Shown in pieces: positions 22,488-28,716 of a stretch of 29,694 bases of DNA. Under the pieces are notes generated by a model. That model had not been told where the DNA came from and made no database searches. It worked only from the letters and a program-made list of their open reading frames with translations. Each line of letters starts with the position of its first letter. The first letter of the stretch is position 1. The stretch lies in the IMG/VR virus record IMGVR_UViG_3300042868_001588, positions 1-29,694 of that record, one strand, 5' to 3'. Source of the stretch: a virus. Position numbers and translations under genes: made by a program.

Positions 22488-22757
22488 AGCAGTAATTTAA
22501 TAGGAGAATTAGCGGGCAATAACGGAACTTTTGTAGTAAACACTACAGCAGAAGTAACTAAAAACGTAGACGCTATCGTAGCGTTAGAAGACACTATTTT
22601 TACCAGTATTAAAGTAGCTGGAACGGACGCAAAAAGTACATACATACAAGACGCTAGTTTGGCTATTAAGGCTGGAACTATTTTAACGCCTATTAACGAT
22701 TTACAATTTAGTGGCGTAAAATTAACAAGCGGTTCTGTAGTTTTAGTTTTAGGGTAA
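22485..22757 (+). CDS. Small virion-like protein, unknown
   Basis: A 90-residue protein with many Thr, Val, Gly and Asn (starts MSSNLIGELAGNNGTFVVNT, ends SGVKLTSGSVVLVLG). The strand-rich, low-charge composition suits a capsid or fibre decoration protein. It sits between the tail completion gene and the fibre gene and starts with the conserved late motif. No family recognised. Confidence 0.6.
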   Translation: MSSNLIGELAGNNGTFVVNTTAEVTKNVDAIVALEDTIFTSIKVAGTDAKSTYIQDASLAIKAGTILTPINDLQFSGVKLTSGSVVLVLG

Positions 22758-22758
22758 T

Positions 22759-22896
22759 ATGTACGGCTTCGCTATTTCACTTTATAATACAACGCGCTGG
22801 CTTTATAGTCAAGGTTCTAGCTTGTTTGTTTTTAGAATAACCGAAAACACGGACGCACGAATAACAGAAAATAACGACAAATTAATCATTGAATAA
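22759..22896 (+). CDS. 45-residue protein, unknown
   Basis: A short ORF (starts MYGFAISLYNTTRWLYSQG) beginning one base after the previous stop and ending directly before the fibre gene ATG. Strand-rich pattern with FVFRITENTDARITEN. Its exact fit between two genes and matching codon use support it. Confidence 0.55.
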   Translation: MYGFAISLYNTTRWLYSQGSSLFVFRITENTDARITENNDKLIIE

Positions 22897-23799
22897 ATGG
22901 CAAATATTAAAATAAGTCAATTACCAGCGAAAGGCGCTAACTTAGAAGCTACAGATTTAGTAGAAGTTTCTGAGTTTAACGGGTCTGGCTACGTTTCAAA
23001 AAGTATTACTGGTCAAGAAATAATAGACGCGGCTAGTGGTGGGGGCGTAACAGACGTAACAGCTACAGATCCTATTGTTTCTACTGGTGGTTCTACGCCA
23101 GACATATCTATTAGACAATCTGGCGCAGCAGACGACGGCTATTTAAGTAGTGGCGACTGGAACGCTTTTAACAATAAACAAGACGGACTTATAAGTGGTT
23201 TTAACATTAAAACAATTAATGGAATTTCCGTTTTAGGTTCTGGTAATTTGACAATAAGCGGCGGGGGTGGATTGTCGGGAATTCACGCAGTAATAAAGCC
23301 TAAGACTGGTACTGCTATTTTACCAATTGTAAATGGTACTAATACTACAACAATTACTGCAACAAATGGTCGTTTAATTGCATATCCTTTTATTCCAGCA
23401 ACATCATTTACATCAACTGGACTTTCAATTAATATACTTGTTTTAGCAGCTGGCGGATTGGCTCGTGTTTCTATATACGATGATTTAAATGGTTCTCCAA
23501 ATGCGTTATTAGTAGCAAGTGCAAACTTAGATTGTTCTACTGGTGGTCTTAAAACTTTTAGTAATTCCTTTAACTTTGTAGCGGGGACAACTTATTGGTT
23601 ATGTACTCATTTTAATAATGCAACAAATCAAGCAAGCGCTATTACAACCGCTTCAATGCTACCAGTTGCATCAAGTCCAGTTGCGTCAACTTTAGGTTAT
23701 GGATATTATCAAACGGTTGCATTTGCTACAACACCGAATCCATTTACTGGAACCACTTTAAATACTGCTAATTCACCTTTAATTTTTATACAAGTATAA
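22897..23799 (+). CDS. Tail fibre / receptor-binding protein
   Basis: A 300-residue protein. The N-terminal part has blocks typical of Bacteroidota phage fibres: ISQLPAKGANLEATDLVEVSE (in parts, residues 6-25), DGYLSSGDWNAFNNKQ (residues 80-95) and KTINGISVLGSGNLTISGGGG (in parts, residues 105-124). The C-terminal 170 residues form a low-charge, Thr/Ala/Ser-rich beta domain, probably the receptor-binding head. From about 23290 the codon use changes sharply (ACA, GCA and AAT replace ACG, GCG and AAC), so the C-terminal domain was likely swapped in from another phage. Confidence 0.8.
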   Translation: MANIKISQLPAKGANLEATDLVEVSEFNGSGYVSKSITGQEIIDAASGGGVTDVTATDPIVSTGGSTPDISIRQSGAADDGYLSSGDWNAFNNKQDGLISGFNIKTINGISVLGSGNLTISGGGGLSGIHAVIKPKTGTAILPIVNGTNTTTITATNGRLIAYPFIPATSFTSTGLSINILVLAAGGLARVSIYDDLNGSPNALLVASANLDCSTGGLKTFSNSFNFVAGTTYWLCTHFNNATNQASAITTASMLPVASSPVASTLGYGYYQTVAFATTPNPFTGTTLNTANSPLIFIQV

Positions 23800-23801
23800 T
23801 T

Positions 23802-23957
23802 ATGCCACAATTAAGAAACGAAATATACGACGAAAATGGATTGGTTCGAGTTGAATTTATAGAAGTTGACGAACCTACTACAGAAGAACTTATTGCACAA
23901 AAAGAAGCTGAACTGCTAGCAATGTACAATGAACTTAAACAATTAAAAGGCGAATAA
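23802..23957 (+). CDS. 51-residue fibre-associated protein, unknown
   Basis: A short acidic protein (starts MPQLRNEIYDENGLVRVEF) with a strand-like N-terminus and a helical, possibly coiled-coil C-terminus (TEELIAQKEAELLAMYNELKQL). Position right after the fibre gene suggests a fibre assembly chaperone or a second fibre part. The stop shares one base with the next start (TAATG). Confidence 0.6.
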   Translation: MPQLRNEIYDENGLVRVEFIEVDEPTTEELIAQKEAELLAMYNELKQLKGE

Positions 23958-24388
23958 TGGCATACGCTAACAACGGGGTTTTCAATATCAAATATAAGAC
24001 GCGTAATAAAATAGCGCAGACTTTACGCCGTATCATTGCAGATGAAACGCTAATTGACACGGGCGCGCTTTACGACTCCGTAAGGATTAATGCACAGATT
24101 CCCGCACTAGGTGAATTGGAAATACAAATTTTAGCTATGTATTATTTTGGTTACCTAAACAATGGAACCGAAAAAATGGCGGCGTTTGATTTATGCGCTA
24201 AGTTAACAGAAGCCCTACAAAATAATGGAACGACACAAGAAATATTTCAGCAATACACGGAATGGATGGCGCAGCGTTACCCTATCTTACAAGTGGCTAA
24301 CATTTTAGGACAAAAGAATAGTATTATTTATACGTTCGAACCGATAGGCGGCGAGTTCAACTGGGATTTAAAATTTCGGGGTTTCTAA
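23957..24388 (+). CDS. HK97 gp10-like neck/tail completion protein
   Basis: A 143-residue protein. LIDTGALYDSVRINAQI (residues 32-48) is the D-T-G-x-L-x-x-S-V-x-I block of the HK97 gp10-like head-tail joining family. IQILAMYYFGYLNNGTEK (residues 57-74) matches the following strand and Gly-x-x-x-x-G-T turn. Such proteins complete the tail end or neck. It is the last plus-strand gene of the tail block, and its 3' end overlaps a minus-strand gene by 21 bases, a tail-to-tail arrangement. Confidence 0.65.
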   Translation: MAYANNGVFNIKYKTRNKIAQTLRRIIADETLIDTGALYDSVRINAQIPALGELEIQILAMYYFGYLNNGTEKMAAFDLCAKLTEALQNNGTTQEIFQQYTEWMAQRYPILQVANILGQKNSIIYTFEPIGGEFNWDLKFRGF

Positions 24389-25153
24389 ATAACCCATTTC
24401 TTTACGCATTGATAACATATTAAAGACAAATATTAAAGGCAATTTGCCTATTTCTTCTATTTTAGTTAGGTCACCTTCGCAAAGGTCAAATAATAAAGCC
24501 TCCCAGCCCCACTTTTTAGAGCGTTTACCTTGTTCTTTTTGTTCTAGACTAGCTTTATAGTCTTCTATAGAGTCGAAATCTTTAACGTCTAGCTGTTCTT
24601 CGTCGTCTTCGTCGTCTGTTTCATTGAACAAATTTTCGTATTTATTCATAAAGTCTTCGCGGTACTTCATGTAATCCGTTAAAATGCCGTAAACATCTGT
24701 TACATTTAGGTCGTCGAATAGTTCGTAACGATCAAACGGACTAAATATATACGGCTCAAACTCTACATTTTGCCATTTGTCCGCATCTACGCGTCTATAA
24801 AATACACTAGCTATGTGCGAAATGTGGTTTATATAGTCGTTTGTAAGAAAGTATTCAAGGTCTATAAACTCAAACAACGTAAGTTTTTTAAACGGCTGTA
24901 GTATATACGTTTGTTCTTCTAAAACCAGTTCGTGTTTATAGTTCTTTTTTGGTTCAGATTGGTACCATTTAATAGATTCGTACATGGACGTTATTTCATC
25001 TATGCTTAGGTCTTCTAAGTCTTCGCTAGGTACGTCTAATAAAACGGCAAGGCTATCTAACTGAAAAGAAAAATAGCCCGCTGTCTTGTCAATTTGTCGC
25101 AGTTCTTTAAACTGGTAAAGTTTAATTTTGTTCCAACCCGTTGGCAGCTTCAT
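24368..25153 (-). CDS. Minus-strand virion assembly protein, chaperone candidate (261 aa)
   Basis: A 261-residue acidic protein on the opposite strand to all other genes but one. Residues 1-120 (LPTGWNKIKLYQFKELRQI, then AVLLDVPSEDLEDL, then YILQPFKKLTLFEFIDLEYFL) run parallel to the protein encoded just upstream (25122-25676), so the two look like diverged tandem copies. An Asp/Glu-rich linker (NETDDEDDEEQLDV) leads to a C-terminal block WGWEALLFDLCEGDLTKIEEIGKLPLIFVFNMLSM, which is also seen in other phage assembly proteins. The two overlap by 32 bases in different frames, like tail chaperone pairs G/GT. Function inferred only. Confidence 0.5.
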   Translation of the reverse strand: MKLPTGWNKIKLYQFKELRQIDKTAGYFSFQLDSLAVLLDVPSEDLEDLSIDEITSMYESIKWYQSEPKKNYKHELVLEEQTYILQPFKKLTLFEFIDLEYFLTNDYINHISHIASVFYRRVDADKWQNVEFEPYIFSPFDRYELFDDLNVTDVYGILTDYMKYREDFMNKYENLFNETDDEDDEEQLDVKDFDSIEDYKASLEQKEQGKRSKKWGWEALLFDLCEGDLTKIEEIGKLPLIFVFNMLSMRKEMGYLETPKF

Positions 25154-25676
25154 TCGCTTTTTCTACGTGGTTATTAATTGCACTAGCTACAGCCACTAAG
25201 TAAGGCACGGCAACTTCGGCTTTTAATTCTCTAATGAGTTTAGCTTTCTGTTTGATATGCGCGTCGGTATAGTGTTCGGTTTTAGTTAAGTCCGTTCGTT
25301 TAAATAAGACCGCTAGAACTTCTGAAATGTAGCCTTTGTGTTTATTACTTAGAATCTTTTCAATTGTCTTCGTGTCCTTTGCAGTTAGTTTAAAGTCTTC
25401 GTCGTACGCTTGGTATGTAAAGCCGTCAATTTCAAAACGCTTTAATAGTTCTGAACTGGGAACTTTTGCCGTATTGAATTTACTAATGTACTCTTTAAAA
25501 ACTTCAAAGTCCACGTCTTCTATTTCTTCTGGTACACCCATAAATTTAAAGACCTCTAAATGTTTTTCAATTACGTCTAGCTTGTCGTTAGCGTGAATTT
25601 CTGTAATTTCTTCGAACTGCTGAATAGTCATCTCATTCATTTCGTTCGGAATTTCTTTTCCTAATATTTCTACCAT
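25122..25676 (-). CDS. Minus-strand virion assembly protein, chaperone candidate (184 aa)
   Basis: A 184-residue protein from the ATG at 25676 (MVEILGKEIPNEMNEM). An upstream in-frame ATG at 25694 lies inside the -7 promoter element at 25692-25699, so it would not be in the transcript. Blocks: IPNEMNEMTIQQFEEI, FKFMGVPEEIEDV, RFEIDGFTYQAYDEDFKL, ISEVLAVLFKRTD; each has a counterpart in the same order in the protein at 24368-25153. The protein is helical and acidic. The overlap with the second gene allows either coupled re-start or a +1/-2 frameshift. Confidence 0.5.
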   Translation of the reverse strand: MVEILGKEIPNEMNEMTIQQFEEITEIHANDKLDVIEKHLEVFKFMGVPEEIEDVDFEVFKEYISKFNTAKVPSSELLKRFEIDGFTYQAYDEDFKLTAKDTKTIEKILSNKHKGYISEVLAVLFKRTDLTKTEHYTDAHIKQKAKLIRELKAEVAVPYLVAVASAINNHVEKANEAANGLEQN

Positions 25677-25691
25677 GATATAAATTTTGAA

Positions 25692-25699
25692 CAAATATA
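25692..25699 (-). promoter_or_regulatory. -7 promoter element for the minus-strand pair
   Basis: CAAATATA on the plus strand reads TATATTTG on the minus strand. It lies 16 bases before the chosen ATG at 25676. No TTG is found at the standard distance, so the -33 part is weak. It is the only promoter-like site for these two genes and sits in a 42-base divergent gap. Confidence 0.5.
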
Positions 25700-25708
25700 C
25701 ATTTTTTT

Positions 25709-25721
25709 TAATATGGTTATG
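25709..25721 (+). promoter_or_regulatory. Late start-codon motif, copy 5 (TAATATGGTTATG)
   Basis: Copy with one change (A to G). It ends in the ATG at 25719 and so favours that start for the protease gene over the ATG at 25713, which is formed by the changed base. Confidence 0.6.
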
Positions 25722-26708
25722 TTGAAAGACCTACCTATTTACAAAATTACAATTGACCCAGAGTATAGCGACGGCGAAGAATTAGGAATAGAACAAATAG
25801 CGTTTACTGATTCACCAGCAATTAAAGTAAAAGGAATGGCTTTCGCAAATGCTACAAAACGTTTTTTCTCGGACGAACTTAAATATAGAGTAACAGCGCC
25901 CGCAATGATTCCTATGGAAATCTACAGACGCGACGACGAAGCTGGCGACTATTACGTACAATTTGACGAAAACACGATTGAACAAATCTACGTTAAGTTC
26001 ATGAAAGACCTTTCGAATAAGAACGTCTTTAACCTAGAGCATGACCCTAGTCAAGAAGTTCCAGCGTATATTCTCGAAAGCTGGATAGTAGAAAACCCGA
26101 AACAAGACAAAGCATATACAACCTATGGAATAGAAGTTCCAAAAGGTACGTTAATGCTAACGGCACAAGTAACCGACACGGACTACTATAACGAACTAGT
26201 AAAAAACGAAAAACTAGGATTCTCTATTGAAGGTTTTCTAGGAATGAAATTAAGCAAACACTTAAACAAATATACAATGAAATTACCAGACGGAGAACAC
26301 CGCATTGAGGACAAGATTTACGTTGTCAAAGATGGCGAAGTAATCGAAATTAAAGAAGTAGAAAAAGAAGAAGTCGAAATGGCAGACGAAAAAACTACAG
26401 AAGAAGAAGTAGTTAAAGAAGAAGTAGCTTGCGAAGAAGTCGTAGAAGAAAAGAAAGAAGAAGTTAAAGAAGAAGTCAAAGAAGAAATGGCTATTGATCC
26501 AGCAATGGACACCGAAGCTATTTTAGCTATCGTTAAACCAGTTATCGAAGAAAACGTTAACGCGGTTATTGCAATGATTGCAGACTTGAAAAACCAAATG
26601 GAAGAACTTTTGGTTAAAGAAGAAGAAGCAGAAGACATGGAAATGGCTAAAGACGTTAAGATGTCAGCATTCGACAAATTCAAAGCGTTTCGCGCATTCA
26701 ATAAGTAA
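25719..26708 (+). CDS. Prohead protease (XkdF-like) fused to an acidic scaffold
   Basis: A 329-residue protein. Residues 1-175 match XkdF-like prohead proteases: IAFTDSPAIKVKGMAF, PAMIPMEIYRRDDEAGDYYV, FNLEHDPSQ (His108), AYILESWIVENP, PKGTLMLTAQVTD and GFSIEGFL (Ser169 likely nucleophile). Residues 205-265 are a Glu/Lys/Val run, and 265-329 a helical end: the scaffold part, which shapes the capsid and is removed. An internal ATG at 26379 (MADEKTTEE) could give the scaffold alone, as in lambda C/Nu3. The major capsid gene follows after 30 bases. Confidence 0.85.
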   Translation: MLKDLPIYKITIDPEYSDGEELGIEQIAFTDSPAIKVKGMAFANATKRFFSDELKYRVTAPAMIPMEIYRRDDEAGDYYVQFDENTIEQIYVKFMKDLSNKNVFNLEHDPSQEVPAYILESWIVENPKQDKAYTTYGIEVPKGTLMLTAQVTDTDYYNELVKNEKLGFSIEGFLGMKLSKHLNKYTMKLPDGEHRIEDKIYVVKDGEVIEIKEVEKEEVEMADEKTTEEEVVKEEVACEEVVEEKKEEVKEEVKEEMAIDPAMDTEAILAIVKPVIEENVNAVIAMIADLKNQMEELLVKEEEAEDMEMAKDVKMSAFDKFKAFRAFNK

Positions 26709-26738
26709 CAATTTAAAAACAAATAAAAACAAATAACA

Positions 26739-27668
26739 ATGATTAGAAATTTAAAATTTGACCTTGACGTAGATACTAACGCGTTATTGTGTCCAAACCC
26801 AGACGAGTTTTACGGGAAAGCGTATTTAACAGAAGACATCGCAGACAATTACAGAACGTTGCCTGGTATCAAATCTGCTACGAAATTAGCTAACGTTACT
26901 TTCGGTAACTTATTAGCACCTTCAACGTGTAACTTTACAGCGCCTACAGACAACCTAGACGCTATTACTATCGACGTTTGTGCGTTAAGTGCAATGTCTC
27001 AAATCTGTCAATTTGAGCTGGAGCAATCTTTCTTGGCTTTGCAAATGGCTCAAGGTTCTAACGGAGACTTTAGCGTAGCTTCTTTCATGTCTTACTACTG
27101 GAATGAAATGGCTGGACGTATCGGTAACGATTTAGAGTTAATCCGTTGGCAAGGTGACACAGAAAGTTTAGACCCAGTTCTTTCTTTGTGTGATGGTTAC
27201 TTGAAAAAATTGTGTGCAGATGCAGACGTAGTAGGTTTATACGCTGCTGCAATTACAAGCTCTAACGTATTGGCTCAAATGACTGCTGTACTTCAAGCGT
27301 CACCAGCTGCAGTTCAGTCTAAACGTGCTGACCTTCGTTTGTTCGTTTCTTCTGACGTATTCGTTAATTACCAAATTGCTGCGGCTTCTGGTAACACTTT
27401 GACTTACGTTACTGCACCTTTAGCGCCTACGTTCTTAGGAATTAAAATCGTTCTTGCAGAAGGTATGCCAGCTTCAACTATGGTATTAGCTTTGAAAACA
27501 GATCTTATCTACGCATTTGACTCTGATGGAGACTCTAAAGCATTGAAAGCTGTTAATCTTGCTGACTCAGTAGCAGAACCTTACATTCGTACACGTGCTA
27601 ACTTAAAAGCTGGTTTCGCATATACGAACCCTAGCCAGATTGTAGTTTATAACGTTTGTTTCGACTAG
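26739..27668 (+). CDS. Major capsid protein (HK97 fold)
   Basis: A 309-residue protein directly after the protease-scaffold gene and before a strong terminator. The N-terminal arm is followed by a helical segment and by blocks consistent with the HK97 fold (RADLRLFVSSDVFVNYQ; LAPTFLGIKIVLAEGMPASTMVLALKTDLIYAFD, in parts). Codon use is distinct (TCT, GCT, CGT, TTG), as expected for the most highly expressed gene. Seven Cys are unusual for a capsid protein of this size. A short start region (ATTAACAATG-like, A-rich) replaces the late start-codon motif. Confidence 0.85.
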   Translation: MIRNLKFDLDVDTNALLCPNPDEFYGKAYLTEDIADNYRTLPGIKSATKLANVTFGNLLAPSTCNFTAPTDNLDAITIDVCALSAMSQICQFELEQSFLALQMAQGSNGDFSVASFMSYYWNEMAGRIGNDLELIRWQGDTESLDPVLSLCDGYLKKLCADADVVGLYAAAITSSNVLAQMTAVLQASPAAVQSKRADLRLFVSSDVFVNYQIAAASGNTLTYVTAPLAPTFLGIKIVLAEGMPASTMVLALKTDLIYAFDSDGDSKALKAVNLADSVAEPYIRTRANLKAGFAYTNPSQIVVYNVCFD

Positions 27669-27689
27669 TCAATAAACAACTAAAATAAC

Positions 27690-27721
27690 GGGGGTGGGTA
27701 ATGCGCCCGCCCCTTTTTTTT
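27690..27721 (+). terminator. Strong intrinsic terminator after the capsid gene
   Basis: GGGGTGGG (27691-27698) pairs with CCCGCCCC (27706-27713), 8 bp with one G-T, then eight T. It ends or limits the transcript of the capsid gene and could set a high capsid-to-downstream ratio. Confidence 0.93.
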
Positions 27722-27741
27722 AACTTTAAAATATATTTATC

Positions 27742-28257
27742 ATGGCTTGTGCTACTTTACAAGAAATCCTTAAGGGATGCGACCCTAACAGCGGGGGTAT
27801 ATATACGCTATTAATTAACCAACAAGACAACATCGGTAACATCGTAGTAGATGAAACTGGTACTAACTGGGAGGTAACATCTATCCCACACACCGAGCCT
27901 TTCGTGGCTTTGGAGTTCAAACGTAATACTGGTAACTTTACAGAAGAAGGCGCTATTGACTTAGTGAACGGGTCGTCTTATGTTACTCAAACAATTAACT
28001 TAATGTTCCACAGACGCGACCAAGAGAAGTCGAAAGCTATTAAAATCTTAGGCGCTGGACAACAATACTTAACAGCTGTCGTAGGTGACGCTAACGGAAA
28101 GTATTGGTATTTCCCGTTCTTGCAAGTTACTGCATACGGCGAAGGTTCGGGAACTGCTAGAGCAGACGGATCTAAATACTCTTTAGTTCTTACAGCTGAA
28201 AACGAAAGTTTAGCTTACGAAGTAGACCCTACTATTATTGCTGGTCTTACAGTTTAA
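27742..28257 (+). CDS. Major tail tube protein
   Basis: A 171-residue protein starting MACATLQEILKGCDPNSGGIY. VALEFKRNTGNFTEEGAIDLVNGSSYVTQTINLMFHRRDQEKSKAIKIL (in parts, residues 54-102), followed by a strand-rich C-terminus (GKYWYFPFLQVTAYGEGSG), fits siphovirus tail tube proteins, which polymerise into the tail. Terminators on both sides isolate it as a one-gene unit, as expected for a highly expressed structural protein. Codon use is close to that of the capsid gene. Confidence 0.75.
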   Translation: MACATLQEILKGCDPNSGGIYTLLINQQDNIGNIVVDETGTNWEVTSIPHTEPFVALEFKRNTGNFTEEGAIDLVNGSSYVTQTINLMFHRRDQEKSKAIKILGAGQQYLTAVVGDANGKYWYFPFLQVTAYGEGSGTARADGSKYSLVLTAENESLAYEVDPTIIAGLTV

Positions 28258-28293
28258 TTGGTTTTAGTTACATTCTAGAAACGTAACACTTAT

Positions 28294-28329
28294 AACAACC
28301 CTACCTAATCTGGTGGGGTTTGTTGTTTT
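28294..28329 (+). terminator. Intrinsic terminator after the tail tube gene
   Basis: AACCCTACC (28297-28305) pairs with GGTGGGGTT (28312-28320), 9 bp with one U-G, 6-base loop, then TGTTGTTTT. The flanking AAC and GTT extend the stem past a bulge. Confidence 0.75.
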
Positions 28330-28352
28330 ATGAACATTTGCTTTTTAACTTT

Positions 28353-28365
28353 TAATATAGTTATG
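28353..28365 (+). promoter_or_regulatory. Late start-codon motif, copy 6 (TAATATAGTTATG)
   Basis: Exact copy ending in the ATG at 28363, which therefore is preferred over an in-frame ATG at 28330 that lies on the terminator tail. Confidence 0.7.
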
Positions 28366-28713
28366 ATTTACATTGAAAAAGGACAAGTTAATACGTTTGC
28401 TTTGACGCTGTCAGAAGTAACAACGTTAGTAGACCCCTTTTATTTATTCGTTTTTGAAGACGAATTTAACACGGCTGTCGATCCGATTTACTGGATAGGC
28501 GCAGACACGTCTAGTTATCCTTATAGATACAATCTATTCACGCTAGAAGAAGGCGTGGATTTAGATTTATTGAAAGGTCAATACACCTATAAAGTGTTTG
28601 AAAGCCTAACAGACATAGTAATAGACGAAAACACGAATACAGAAGAACTTAATTTAATCGAAGAAGGGCGCATGGTGGTAAGCGGTGTAGCTATTTCTTC
28701 TATATATGAATAA
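28363..28713 (+). CDS. Small virion protein before the portal, unknown
   Basis: A 116-residue protein from the ATG with the late start-codon motif (MIYIEKGQVNTFALTLSEV). PFYLFVFEDEFN, DTSSYPYRYNLF and EEGRMVVSGV form a strand-rich pattern that I know from conserved structural proteins next to portal genes in Bacteroidota phages; its role there is not known to me. Three bases separate it from the portal ATG. Confidence 0.65.
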   Translation: MIYIEKGQVNTFALTLSEVTTLVDPFYLFVFEDEFNTAVDPIYWIGADTSSYPYRYNLFTLEEGVDLDLLKGQYTYKVFESLTDIVIDENTNTEELNLIEEGRMVVSGVAISSIYE

Positions 28714-28716
28714 AAT

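Noticed and set aside
24378-24395. Small hairpin GGGTT/AACCC between the convergent genes
   Set aside because: Only 5 bp, overlaps coding sequence and has no T-run on either strand; too weak to call a terminator.
26318-26722. Minus-strand Ser/Thr-rich open frame of 134 codons over the scaffold region
   Set aside because: It is the complement of the Glu/Lys/Val repeat (GAAGAAG...), which lacks stops in reverse by composition.
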